A stretch of DNA of 64,000 nt from Diaphorobacter sp. HDW4B (GTDB lineage: Bacteria; Pseudomonadota; Gammaproteobacteria; Burkholderiales; Burkholderiaceae_C), in the NCBI RefSeq assembly GCF_011305535.1, contig NZ_CP049906.1, forward strand, positions 682,001-746,000, in the 5' to 3' direction. Below are positions 25,635-34,412 of this stretch, one piece after another. Numbering within the stretch: the first letter of the stretch is position 1; every line of letters begins with the position of its first letter. Below the pieces are notes generated by a model. It worked only from the letters and a program-made list of their open reading frames with translations, was not told the DNA's origin and did no database searches. The translations under genes were made by a program, and so were the position numbers.

Positions 25635-26212
25635 GCGTGCCTCTCCAGTGCGTTGGCAATGTCAGGCGCATAAGCCCCATCGACCAGCACGAACAACATG
25701 CGGCAGGGCTGGCCCGATCGATTGGCCCATGCGTGGTTGGTGCCGCGCTGCACGACCACGCTGCCTGTTTTCAGCAGCACCTCGGAGGTGTCGAGAACCA
25801 ACGTCATCTCGCCCTCGATCACGATTCCGTAGTCCACTGATTCCGTTCGGTGCATCAAGGGATGTGGAGAATCCGCACGCACCGTGGACGCCTTGGCATC
25901 GCCGATTTGCGCGAAGGCGTCGTGCATTTGACCAGCCCCATGCGCAAGATAGTCGGCGGTGTCGGGGGGGATGTCCACGAAGCGAATGCGGGTGCCATGC
26001 CGAGGCGGTGGCAGCACGATGGCACCAAGCGTCGGATCCGCGCCATTGTCCACTGACGCAGGCGTCGCAGAAGTACTCCAGACTTCATGAAAGATGGTGC
26101 CGGGAATCGCCGCGATCTCGACCACGTTGGGCAGCGGTCCATCGGTCGAGACAATGGCGCGGCCTTGCGCGTCGTGGCCAGTCACGACGCGGTGGATGGG
26201 AGGAAAGAACAT
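25631..26212 (-). CDS. Cupin-domain protein
   Basis: The start is the ATG at 26212, with AAGGAG five bases upstream; a TTG three bases earlier is the reading-frame alternative. The 193-residue protein has one cupin barrel at the C-terminal half: HRTESVDYGIVIEGEMTL (motif 1, with His and Glu) and GTNHAWANRSG (motif 2, His). An N-terminal half of about 90 residues is beta-rich. Cupins of this kind next to ring-cleavage genes act as small metalloenzymes or isomerases. The role here is undefined. It overlaps the FAH gene by four bases, and 121 bases separate it from the cyclase-family gene. Confidence 0.8.
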   Translation of the reverse strand: MFFPPIHRVVTGHDAQGRAIVSTDGPLPNVVEIAAIPGTIFHEVWSTSATPASVDNGADPTLGAIVLPPPRHGTRIRFVDIPPDTADYLAHGAGQMHDAFAQIGDAKASTVRADSPHPLMHRTESVDYGIVIEGEMTLVLDTSEVLLKTGSVVVQRGTNHAWANRSGQPCRMLFVLVDGAYAPDIANALERHA

Positions 26213-26333
26213 CAAGTCTCCTTTTTGTTCGGGTCAGGCCGCAGCGATGCTGCGGTGTGGGTGGAAGCGTTCGGGTCTCTTGCCATTTCGCGTCGCGGAC
26301 TGGTCAAGGTGCGCACGCATGCGATGCCTCGCG

Positions 26334-27128
26334 TCAGTCTTCGAAGATCGCCACGGCGCGCGTCCAACCGGCGCTGGCGCCGCGGATCTTGTGCGGAAAG
26401 CAGCTGATGGTGAAGCCGTGCGCAGGCAGGGCTTCCAGGTTGTGCAGCTTCTCCAGGTGGCAATAGCCAATGTCCCGGCCAGCCTTGTGGCCCTCCCAGA
26501 TCAGCGCCTTGTTGCCGGTCTCGGCCACTTTCTTGGCGGTATAGGCGAAGGGCGCATCCCAGCTCCAGGCGTCGGTTCCTGTCAGGCGTACACCGCGCTC
26601 GAGCAGATACATGGTCGCCTCATAGCCCATCCCACAGCCCGAGCTGACAAAGTCGTTGTGGCCATACCGCGAGCCTGCGCGCGTGTTGACCACCACGATG
26701 TCCAGCGGCTCCAGCACATGGCCTATGCGCCCGAGTTCGGCCTCCACATCTGCAGCCGTCGCCACATACCCATCGGGAAAATGCCGAAAGTCCAGCTTCA
26801 CACCGGGTTGAAAGCACCATTCCAGCGGGACTTGATCGATGGTGATGGACGGGCGCGCGCCGCCGTTCTTGGCGTCCTGTGTCGAATGGAAATGCCAGGG
26901 CGCATCCAAATGCGTGCCGCTGTGGGTTGTCAGAGTGACCCACTCAACGGCTGCGGCCTCTCCATCCGGATAGTCCTCGGGGGCCGTCCCCGGAAGCATG
27001 ACCAGAAACTCGTGCATCGTGTCAGCGTGCTTCTGGTAGGTGATCTTCGGAGCCAACGGCGGTGGATCCGAGAGCACATCGTTCTCCAGGTAGATGGACA
27101 GATCGACCAGGCGGTTCTTGCGTTTCAT
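26334..27128 (-). CDS. Cyclase-family metal-dependent hydrolase (kynurenine formamidase-like)
   Basis: The 264-residue protein shows the family's metal-binding motif as THSGTHLDAPWHF near residue 70, and a further HEGHK-like region (IWEGHKAGRD) toward the end. The family includes kynurenine formamidase and isatin hydrolase, which open amides, lactones or cyclic products. I chose the start at 27128 since it overlaps the MFS stop by ATGA and begins MKRKNRLVDLS. In a ring-cleavage pathway it could hydrolyse a lactone formed from the dioxygenase product; this is inference. Confidence 0.85.
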   Translation of the reverse strand: MKRKNRLVDLSIYLENDVLSDPPPLAPKITYQKHADTMHEFLVMLPGTAPEDYPDGEAAAVEWVTLTTHSGTHLDAPWHFHSTQDAKNGGARPSITIDQVPLEWCFQPGVKLDFRHFPDGYVATAADVEAELGRIGHVLEPLDIVVVNTRAGSRYGHNDFVSSGCGMGYEATMYLLERGVRLTGTDAWSWDAPFAYTAKKVAETGNKALIWEGHKAGRDIGYCHLEKLHNLEALPAHGFTISCFPHKIRGASAGWTRAVAIFED

Positions 27129-28288
27129 GTCAGTGCCTCTTGCCGCAGTGCGGCGTGGGAAGAAGGGAGTCTTGCAAAGCACAACAGTGCAAGCGTGCCG
27201 ATGCACATCGCGGCCAAGGCCAGACTGCCGTAGCCAAAGCTCTTGACCAAGGTGCCGCCAAGTACCGGACCGATGGCCGCTCCGGTCATGAGCATGGCGG
27301 GCGTGGCGGCCATGGCTCGACCGCTGTGGTCGAGTTGCGCGAGCAGTCCGAACGCAAACGTGTGAGTGAAGATCATCACGGCGGCCAGCAACGAAGCCGC
27401 TGCGGCATAGGGCGCAAACTGGGTGGACAGCATGATCACGGCAACGAGTCCCGCCTGCAACGCAGCTCCTGCCAGCATGACCGTGCGCGCAGCAAGTCGC
27501 TTTTGCAGAAGCACTGCCAACGCGGGCGGCGCAAGGTTGACGATGCCCAACGCAATCAGCACCCCGTTGATGGCGGTGGAACCGAAGCCGTGATCGCTGC
27601 CTACGCGCTCCAGAAAGCTGAAAGCCATGGCCTGCACCAAGCCCATGCAGGCAATGCCGAAGATGCCTGCCCACACAGCAGCAGGAATGCGCTCGTGTGA
27701 TCCTGTGCTCCGCACTGGCGCGGGCGCAGCATCAGGGACGGGAAACGCAAGTGCCGAACTGAGGGTCGCAACAGCCATCACGCCTGCAAAAACGACGAAC
27801 AGCGCCGAGCCACCCAATGAGGACAGCAGCGGCGGCGTGGCGGCCATGAACAGAATGCCGAACACCGCCAGCGCCATGCCGACGAACCCGAACAAGCGAT
27901 GCGGATTGCCGCTTCGCGCAATGGTGCCGTGGGTGGCACTCAGCGCTGCACCCAGGGCCAGGCCGCAAAGCGCGTGCAGTACCGCCAGCGTGCCGAAGTC
28001 GCGCACCGTGGATGCCAGGCCGAAACCCAGCGTGGTCAAGCCGAACCCCAGCGTTGCGACCACGCGCATGTTGAGCCTGTCAAACCGTGAAGCCAACGCC
28101 ACGCTGGCCACCACCGCGCCGATCAGAAACAGCGAGGCAAGCATGCCCGCTTGCTGCGGATCGAAACCATAGTGCGCGACCAACGTTCCGACCCAAATCG
28201 GCAGCGCCACCAGATCGACCATCCCGGCGCAATGGCCCACCATCAACGCCAGCCGTCCAGACATGGAGTTTGTTTTGGTCATGGTCAT
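27125..28288 (-). CDS. MFS transporter
   Basis: The 387-residue protein has 12 predicted hydrophobic segments and the MFS loop motif around ASRFDRLNMR between segments 2 and 3. It lies between the FAD monooxygenase (one-base gap) and the cyclase gene (ATGA overlap), so its likely job is import of the aromatic substrate or movement of an intermediate across the inner membrane. It is on the short side of the family (about 400), and no substrate-specific motif is visible. Confidence 0.85.
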   Translation of the reverse strand: MTMTKTNSMSGRLALMVGHCAGMVDLVALPIWVGTLVAHYGFDPQQAGMLASLFLIGAVVASVALASRFDRLNMRVVATLGFGLTTLGFGLASTVRDFGTLAVLHALCGLALGAALSATHGTIARSGNPHRLFGFVGMALAVFGILFMAATPPLLSSLGGSALFVVFAGVMAVATLSSALAFPVPDAAPAPVRSTGSHERIPAAVWAGIFGIACMGLVQAMAFSFLERVGSDHGFGSTAINGVLIALGIVNLAPPALAVLLQKRLAARTVMLAGAALQAGLVAVIMLSTQFAPYAAAASLLAAVMIFTHTFAFGLLAQLDHSGRAMAATPAMLMTGAAIGPVLGGTLVKSFGYGSLALAAMCIGTLALLCFARLPSSHAALRQEALT

Positions 28289-28289
28289 C

Positions 28290-29423
28290 TCAAATCGGTT
28301 GGGCCAGCGCCATCAGTGAGCTGCGCATGATGTTGGCGTGCTCCTCCTTGTCGCCCCCGGCGATCTCGATTTCGCCCAGACGCGACGAGTTTTCCACGAC
28401 CATGCGACAACGCTCCCAGCGGCGTTGTTCAAATGCGGCCAATGCGGCAGGTATGCCGGATTTGCCGCGCGCCAGCTCATCGGCCAGCACCAGAGCATCT
28501 TCGATACCGATGCACGCGCCCGATGCGAGATGTGGCGTCGTCGCATGCACGGTGTCGCCGATCAGCACGATGCGCCCTTGTGACCACGGGCGCTGCACCA
28601 GCAACCCCTCCAACGGACGAAACACTATCTGTGACTGCTCGTTGATCTGCGCTCGAACGGCCTGCAATTGCGGCGCACTGAACTCTTCGAGCAGCCCTTG
28701 GAGTCTCTGCACGAAGGTGGCTGGATCCACAAAGTCGTTGCTCGGACGGGGTTCGGTGACGAACAGGTACATCTGCGTCTTCGAGACCGGATTCACACCG
28801 GGCTTGATGCGTTGCCCCATCCAAATGGTGGCGGTGTCGATGTCGGCAGGCCGGGGCAACACGGCACGCCAGACGGCCTGACCGCTGTAGCGCGGCTTGG
28901 GTGCGTCGGGGATCAACGCCTCGCGCACCTTGGAGTAGAGACCGTCCGCGCCGATCACGAGGTCGTAGCGGCGACGCTGGCCATCCGTGAACTCCACGTC
29001 CACGCCGTCATCAGCCTGCTGGAGTCTGGTGAAGCTGCAGCCCAATCGGATGTCTGCACCCGACGCACGCGTGGCGCCCGCAAGAATGCGTGCCAGCACG
29101 GGCCGCAATATGGCACCACCGCCCGGTACGTGGGCTCCGGCAATGCGCGGCGTGGGCAACTCTGCCACCTGGGGGCCGTGCGGCAGGCATACGCGCACGC
29201 CATCGGCCGCATGCCCGTGTTCGAGAAACGCCTCCAGAATGCCGAGCTGTCCGAAGGCACGCAGAGTGGCACCGCCGAGACTGATGCCCGCACCGTAGTT
29301 GCGCCAGTTGGCATCGATCTCCACCAAGTCCACCTGAGCGCCGCGACGGCGCAAGTCAATGGCGGCGGACATGCCGGAAAAGCCCCCTCCGATGATGAGT
29401 ACGCGCTGCGTTTCCAGATTCAT
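28290..29423 (-). CDS. FAD-dependent aromatic monooxygenase (salicylate hydroxylase/FdeE-like)
   Basis: The 377-residue group A flavoprotein monooxygenase has GGGFSGMSAA (FAD ADP-binding), VIGADGLYSKVR (DG motif) and GDTVHATTP (GD motif, contacts FAD ribityl). These enzymes hydroxylate an activated phenol ortho or para using NAD(P)H and oxygen. AGGAG precedes the start, which overlaps the Rieske stop by ATGA. Upstream genes encode a ring-cleavage dioxygenase, so it probably produces a catechol-type substrate. The gene set resembles the naringenin pathway of Herbaspirillum, where FdeE hydroxylates the A ring, but the symbol is not assigned because the match rests on context. Confidence 0.85.
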   Translation of the reverse strand: MNLETQRVLIIGGGFSGMSAAIDLRRRGAQVDLVEIDANWRNYGAGISLGGATLRAFGQLGILEAFLEHGHAADGVRVCLPHGPQVAELPTPRIAGAHVPGGGAILRPVLARILAGATRASGADIRLGCSFTRLQQADDGVDVEFTDGQRRRYDLVIGADGLYSKVREALIPDAPKPRYSGQAVWRAVLPRPADIDTATIWMGQRIKPGVNPVSKTQMYLFVTEPRPSNDFVDPATFVQRLQGLLEEFSAPQLQAVRAQINEQSQIVFRPLEGLLVQRPWSQGRIVLIGDTVHATTPHLASGACIGIEDALVLADELARGKSGIPAALAAFEQRRWERCRMVVENSSRLGEIEIAGGDKEEHANIMRSSLMALAQPI

Positions 29424-29773
29424 GATGTGGTCTCCTTGTCTATTTTTGAAGTCGTCAAATACACGCTGCCGTCAGGATGTACTTCAATGGGCACCGGCGT
29501 CAGCGCATCCCCCAGACAGGGGCCAAGTGTGCAGATGCCGGTGAGTGGATCGAACAGTGCGCCGTGGGCAGCGCAGACGATATGGGTGCCCGATGCATCC
29601 AGGTAGGCATCGGTGCGCCAGGGCAGCGGAGTTCCGTGATGCGGACAGGCATCGCGCCAGGCGCGCAGCTGGTCTGCAACCCTGACGACAAAGACCGTGG
29701 GGTGCCCCACGCCTTGTGCGTCGAAGCCGCGTGAGACACCGTTGTGCACTTCGCTGACATGACACAGCCGCAT
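29420..29773 (-). CDS. Small Rieske [2Fe-2S] ferredoxin
   Basis: The protein of about 117 residues carries the two Rieske half-motifs as CPHHG (CxH) and CAAHG (CxxH), followed by a PLTG-type turn. It is a free-standing electron-transfer protein of the length seen for NirD/bphF-type ferredoxins. The ATG at 29773 is preferred; a TTG six bases upstream also opens the frame. It lies between the dioxygenase and monooxygenase genes and would supply electrons to an oxygenase; no Rieske oxygenase alpha subunit is present in the operon, so its partner is uncertain. Confidence 0.88.
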   Translation of the reverse strand: MRLCHVSEVHNGVSRGFDAQGVGHPTVFVVRVADQLRAWRDACPHHGTPLPWRTDAYLDASGTHIVCAAHGALFDPLTGICTLGPCLGDALTPVPIEVHPDGSVYLTTSKIDKETTS

Positions 29774-29788
29774 GAACAATCGCCCTCT

Positions 29789-30721
29789 TCAATGCGCCGC
29801 CCCAGCACCCGGCGGTGGGCCGCTGGGCGCCCACTTCTCGCGATACTGAAACAGGAACAACTGCGAAGCGTCTGCCCCCATGGGTCCTTCGCGGGCAATC
29901 CAGCTGTCGTCGTGCAGGTCCATGTCTGCGTCGTACTCCACATGACACCCCAGAGGCGAATTGAAGTACCAGAACCAGTTGCTGCCGAAGCGGTGACGCC
30001 CTGGTCCCCAGAAGCTCTGGTAGCCCTTGTTCACGAACCGCGTGCCTGCCAGCATGACCTCCGTGGGTCCGCCCAGGTGAAAGGTGAAATGCTCGCAGCC
30101 CTTCATGAACGGCGGTGTCTCGATCATGAACAGCGTGTGATGATCCTGGGTTCCGCCCGGCCGCAGAAACGGCCCCACGCCCTTGAAACGGTCCGTGCAG
30201 ACGAAGCCCAGCCGCGTGTAGAAAGCCTCCGCCTTGGTCGCGTCCGGAACAAAGTAGACGACGTGAGACAGCGTGCGCGGCAACGCTGCAATCGCGTCGT
30301 CGACAGCGGCCACATTCACGCCCCGCTGCGGCGCTGCACCCGGCGCATTGATGGATTCAACGGGCAGCTCGATTGGCCGACGCACACTGACTTGAAAGGC
30401 CAGCGCGAAGCCCATGTCGTCGAGCGCTCGCACGACACCGCCTTCGCGGGTGACTTCGCGATCTCGTCGAAGTTCGACCTCGATGGCGTCCAGAGTCTGC
30501 ACGTCGGCGACGCCATAGACCGTTTCGCGAAGCAGGCTCGCTGTACCGAGATCGGCAGGCAGCGACGGGTCGTCCTTCGCACGTATCACGATGGCCGTGC
30601 CATCGAGCGCCTCGAAGCATCCGTCCCCCACTTCACGCAAGCCGTAGTCAAGAAGGTATTGGCGGCAGGCCGAAAGATCATCGACGCCAAATACGAGTGC
30701 GTCTGGTCCCAAGATGTTCAT
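29789..30721 (-). CDS. VOC-family extradiol ring-cleavage dioxygenase
   Basis: Two vicinal-oxygen-chelate modules fill this 310-residue protein. Candidate Fe(II) ligands are the His in TLSHVVYFV (start of module 2), the His in FTFHLGG and the Glu in CHVEYDAD, the 2-His-1-Glu set of extradiol dioxygenases. It would open a catechol-like ring next to the two hydroxyls. AAGGA precedes the ATG at 30721; the 37-codon extension upstream is not likely translated. It is 15 bases ahead of the Rieske gene and 16 behind the C-C hydrolase. In the Herbaspirillum naringenin pathway FdeC plays the equivalent part. Confidence 0.83.
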   Translation of the reverse strand: MNILGPDALVFGVDDLSACRQYLLDYGLREVGDGCFEALDGTAIVIRAKDDPSLPADLGTASLLRETVYGVADVQTLDAIEVELRRDREVTREGGVVRALDDMGFALAFQVSVRRPIELPVESINAPGAAPQRGVNVAAVDDAIAALPRTLSHVVYFVPDATKAEAFYTRLGFVCTDRFKGVGPFLRPGGTQDHHTLFMIETPPFMKGCEHFTFHLGGPTEVMLAGTRFVNKGYQSFWGPGRHRFGSNWFWYFNSPLGCHVEYDADMDLHDDSWIAREGPMGADASQLFLFQYREKWAPSGPPPGAGAAH

Positions 30722-30737
30722 GATGAATCCTTGCTGT

Positions 30738-31898
30738 TCAGAGGGCCGTGCGACCGCCGAGGGTCTCCGCGACCCAGTCGGCGATGTAATGGCCGGCGTT
30801 GATGGAGTTGTCGAAACTGGAATGCTGGACACCGCCTTCGCGCTCGGTGAATATCTTCAGTTCGCGCTTCGGGCTATGGACGAGTTGCTCGTAGGTGCGA
30901 TGCGCCCACTTCAGTGGAATCTGTGAATCTTTCTCGCCATGCGTGACCAGAAACGGAACGCGGATTTTTTCGACCACGCCGTCCAGATGCACGTTCTCCG
31001 CAATCTTCATGAACTCGTCCATGTCCTTGGCTCCCCAGACCCACTGCACGTGGCTCCAGTAATGCGGCACAGGAAAGTTCCCCTCTTTTTCCAGTCGGCG
31101 CTTCTGAACATCGCGCCAATCGTGGTTGGCACCCCAAACCACACCGCAAGCGAATCGCGGCTCCATCGCCACGGCACGCGGGCAGTAGTAACCGCCGAGC
31201 GACACCCCTTCCAGACCGATGCGCTTCGGGTCGATGTCCTCGCGCTGCTCCAACCAATCGACCACCCGACTGGCCCAATGCTCGCTGTCGTAGCGAGCCG
31301 TCAGGCCGTGCAGGCGCAATGCCTCGCCAGTGCCCGGTTGATCGATCACGAGCGACGACACACCTCGGCGCGCCAGCCACAGCGGCAGGCCGACGCGGTA
31401 CTTCATTTCCTTGGTGGAATCCAGACCGTTGACCTGAACCAACACGGGTGCCCTGCCCTGCACACCTTCGGCACGCACATACAGAGCGGACAGTACCTTG
31501 CCCTCGTATGGAATTTCAACGCGAATGCAGTTCTCGCCACTGAGCTGTGTGCCTTTCGCGAAGACCTCCAGAAAGCGCTGATACAGCGCTGTTCGGCCCG
31601 GCGCGCCGTGCGCCTGCAAGCGTTCGCAGGTGAGGTAGTAGGTCGCCGCGCGGTTGTATTTTTCTCCTGCCGAAATCAAACGGCCAAGGGATTCGTCCTC
31701 TTCGGCCATGGCGCACAGCTTGTCCGCCATGGCGGCCCAAGTGGCTCGAAAGGCCTGCGTGCCCGCAGCGTCCGGGGCCTTGGCCGCTTCCTGCAGCGGC
31801 GCGCACATGGTTTCGATCTCGCCCATTCGGGCCCCCATCTCGATGGCCAGATCGACCGACAGGTTCCAGACATAGTTGGTTGGGAAATAGCGGAACAT
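30738..31898 (-). CDS. Alpha/beta hydrolase related to 2,6-dihydroxypseudooxynicotine (C-C) hydrolase
   Basis: The protein of about 386 residues has a helical N-terminal cap (about residues 1-120) and an alpha/beta core with nucleophile elbow GVSLGGYY, Asp in THGEKDSQIP and His in VQHSSFDN. The start FRYFPTNYVWNL and overall layout match the FrsA/DHPON hydrolase group, which break a C-C bond between an aromatic ring and an aliphatic ketone. An ATG at 31898 follows a TTG. Here the reaction would fit release of a side chain from the ring-containing substrate or hydrolysis of a meta-cleavage product. Family assignment is good; reaction is inference. Confidence 0.83.
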   Translation of the reverse strand: MFRYFPTNYVWNLSVDLAIEMGARMGEIETMCAPLQEAAKAPDAAGTQAFRATWAAMADKLCAMAEEDESLGRLISAGEKYNRAATYYLTCERLQAHGAPGRTALYQRFLEVFAKGTQLSGENCIRVEIPYEGKVLSALYVRAEGVQGRAPVLVQVNGLDSTKEMKYRVGLPLWLARRGVSSLVIDQPGTGEALRLHGLTARYDSEHWASRVVDWLEQREDIDPKRIGLEGVSLGGYYCPRAVAMEPRFACGVVWGANHDWRDVQKRRLEKEGNFPVPHYWSHVQWVWGAKDMDEFMKIAENVHLDGVVEKIRVPFLVTHGEKDSQIPLKWAHRTYEQLVHSPKRELKIFTEREGGVQHSSFDNSINAGHYIADWVAETLGGRTAL

Positions 31899-31944
31899 CA
31901 AACAGTCCTACGTAATGATTGATTGAAAGACTCGAAAGTGAAAT

Positions 31945-31992
31945 TCAGGTGCCAGCGATGAACGCGGCCCTAGCGTCTGTGGGAATGGACAT
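31945..31992 (-). pseudogene. 15-codon ghost of a gene start with ribosome-binding site
   Basis: Directly after the RND transporter stop comes GAAGGAGCTCACG and an ATG, an ideal translation start for an operon gene, yet the reading frame stops after 15 codons (MSIPTDARAAFIAGT). The hydrolase start is 47 bases further on. This looks like the left-over 5' end of a gene whose body was deleted, or a tiny translated leader. I cannot tell which gene it was. Confidence 0.45.
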
Positions 31993-32003
31993 CGTGAGCT
32001 CCT

Positions 32004-34412
32004 TCATGCAAGCGCTGGCGTTGCGCCTGTCTCCACGACAACGCGTTCCACCGCAGCGGGTTTCAACAGGAAATGCGCCAGCGCCGGCAGCAAAATGAGC
32101 GCGCCGAGCATGTTCCACAGGAACATGAATGCGAGCAGCAAACCCATGTCGGCCTGAAACTTGATGGGACTGCCCACCCAGGTGATGACACCGATGGCCA
32201 GCGTCACCCCCGTCAGCATCACGACCTTGCCGGTGAACAGCAGCGCGCGGTGATACGCGGCCGCCAGACTCTTGCCCTGACGCAGCTCTGCCAGCGTGAC
32301 CGACAGGATGTACAACGCGTAGTCCACGCCAATGCCCACTCCGAGCGCGATGACTGGCAGCGTGGCGACCTTCACGCCCATGCCCAATCCCACCATGAGG
32401 GCTTCGGCCAGGAACGATGTGACGACCAGAGGCAACACAGCCACCACCACCGCCCTCCACGAGCGGAATGTCACCAGACACAGAATCACCACGGCGCCGT
32501 AGACCAGGAACAGCATCTTTCGCCACGCATCCTTGACGACGATGTTGGTGGCTGCCTCGATGCCCGCCGAACCTGCCGCCAGCAGAAACTCGGCCTGGGC
32601 GCTGTTGTTCTCCGACGCAAACTGCTCCACATGGGCCACCACGCCCGCCAGCGTGTCCGCCTTGTGGTCGCGCAGGTAGGCATAGACCGTGAGCAGCGAG
32701 CAGGCATCGTTGTACAGACCGCGCGGGGCGCTCGCAGTGGCCGTGTTCAGCATGTCCTGGTTGGCAATGAATTCATACCACTTGGGGTTGCCCTCGTTGA
32801 GGCCCGACAGCACCCGGCGATTGAGCAGCGCCAGCGTGTTGGTGGACTCCACACCCTTCAATTGCCGCAACTGCCACTCCAGCGAATCGACCTTGTTGAG
32901 CGTGTCGTAATGGGAGCACTGACCGGGCGGTGTGCGGACCATCACGGCCAATACATCGCTGGAGGCACCGTAGGCTGCGTTGACGTACGCCACGTCACGG
33001 TTGTAGCGACTGTCGGCGCGCAGCTCCGGTGCGCCCGGATCGAGATCGCCGATCTTCAATTGCGTGCTGGCAGCAAAACCACCGATGCCCAGCAGCAGTC
33101 CCACCATGACCGTGACCGTTGCCCAGCGCTTCTCGGTGAAACGGGTCAACACGCGCCACAGGCGTCCGCCTTGCGCTGCGGGGAGGCTGGCATTCTCGTC
33201 ACGCAGACTGCGTGCGGCAGCCTTGGCGCTCACGCCGGTGTAGCTCAGCAAAATGGGCAGCAAAATCAGATTGGTGAAGATCAACACGCCGACACCCAGC
33301 GAGGCAGCAATCGCCAACTCACGGATGGACTGGATGTCGATCACCAGCAGCACGGCAAAACCCACTGCATCGGCCACCAGCGCCGTGAGACCGGCCAGAA
33401 ACAGGCGACGGAAGGTGAAGCGCGCAGCCACCAGTTTGGGCGCACCGCGGCCAATGTCCTGCATGATCCCGTTCATCTTCTGCGCACCGTGGCTCATGCC
33501 GATGGCGAACACGAGGAAGGGCACGAGGATGGAGTAAGGATCGAGCGCAAAGCCCAGCAGCGGCAACAGCCCCAGTTGCCAGACCACCGCCACCAGCGAT
33601 GCCAGCACCACCAGCACCGTGGATCGAATGCAGCGCGTGTACCAGAACACCATGGCTGTGGCGATGAGCACGGCAATGGCAAAGAACACCAGAACCGCGC
33701 GCACGCCATCGATCAGGTCGCCCACGATCTTGGCGAAGCCCGTGATGTGGACTCGCACGCCCTCGGACTCGAACTTTCCGCGCAGCGCTTCCAGTTGGTC
33801 CGACAGTTGCGCATAGTCGATCGCACGTCCCTGGGCGTCTTTGGCGAGCAGCGGAACGAAGATGGCCGATGAGCGCGCATCGCGGGCTACCAGTTGTCCG
33901 ATCTCGCCGGAGCGCGCCACGTTGGCCGCGAGTTGCTGCAAGCTGGACGCTCCGCCATCGAAGCCATCGGGAATCATCGGTCCTCCCTCGAGGCCCTCCT
34001 CCGTCACGCCAAACCAGCGCGTGGAAGGCGTCCACAGGGATTTCATTCCCACGCGATCCACGCCCGGCAACACGAAGATGGCGTCGTTGAGTCGGCGCAG
34101 CGTGTCCAGGTACTTTGCGTCGTAGATGTCGCCCTCGGGCTGAGCGACAACGATGCGCACCGAATTGCCCAGACCACTGAGTTCGTTCTGGTTGCTCAGA
34201 TAGTTGGCGATGTAGGGATGGCTGACGGGAATGGACTTTTCGAAGCTGGCCTGAAGTTGCAGGCGTGTCGCCTGCCAGCCCAGCAGCAAGGTGATCAATG
34301 CGCACAACGCCACCACAAGCCAGCGGTGATTGAACAACACGCGCTCGACCAATGATCCCGAACGCGGATCGAACCGCGCCGAGTCCAGCACAGGTGAAGA
34401 TGACGGCATCAT
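32004..34412 (-). CDS. RND superfamily transporter (MMPL/HAE-like)
   Basis: The 802-residue protein has two repeats of six membrane segments with large periplasmic loops. Repeat 1 includes VVALCALITLLLGWQATRL, then five segments from about residue 235 to 400; repeat 2 begins near residue 425 and ends near 790. This is the MMPL/'predicted exporter' branch that accompanies DUF1302/DUF1329 genes in catabolic operons of hydrophobic compounds. The start ATGATG overlaps the YCF48 stop. It probably moves a hydrophobic substrate or lipid across the inner membrane or periplasm; direction is not evident. Confidence 0.87.
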   Translation of the reverse strand: MMPSSSPVLDSARFDPRSGSLVERVLFNHRWLVVALCALITLLLGWQATRLQLQASFEKSIPVSHPYIANYLSNQNELSGLGNSVRIVVAQPEGDIYDAKYLDTLRRLNDAIFVLPGVDRVGMKSLWTPSTRWFGVTEEGLEGGPMIPDGFDGGASSLQQLAANVARSGEIGQLVARDARSSAIFVPLLAKDAQGRAIDYAQLSDQLEALRGKFESEGVRVHITGFAKIVGDLIDGVRAVLVFFAIAVLIATAMVFWYTRCIRSTVLVVLASLVAVVWQLGLLPLLGFALDPYSILVPFLVFAIGMSHGAQKMNGIMQDIGRGAPKLVAARFTFRRLFLAGLTALVADAVGFAVLLVIDIQSIRELAIAASLGVGVLIFTNLILLPILLSYTGVSAKAAARSLRDENASLPAAQGGRLWRVLTRFTEKRWATVTVMVGLLLGIGGFAASTQLKIGDLDPGAPELRADSRYNRDVAYVNAAYGASSDVLAVMVRTPPGQCSHYDTLNKVDSLEWQLRQLKGVESTNTLALLNRRVLSGLNEGNPKWYEFIANQDMLNTATASAPRGLYNDACSLLTVYAYLRDHKADTLAGVVAHVEQFASENNSAQAEFLLAAGSAGIEAATNIVVKDAWRKMLFLVYGAVVILCLVTFRSWRAVVVAVLPLVVTSFLAEALMVGLGMGVKVATLPVIALGVGIGVDYALYILSVTLAELRQGKSLAAAYHRALLFTGKVVMLTGVTLAIGVITWVGSPIKFQADMGLLLAFMFLWNMLGALILLPALAHFLLKPAAVERVVVETGATPALA

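Noticed and set aside
24976-26466. A 496-residue + strand frame
   Set aside because: It is antisense to the FAH and cupin genes, which have recognised motifs and coupled starts.
32073-33872. A 599-residue open frame on the + strand
   Set aside because: It lies antisense to the RND transporter; its composition is His/Gln/Arg-rich with no motif.
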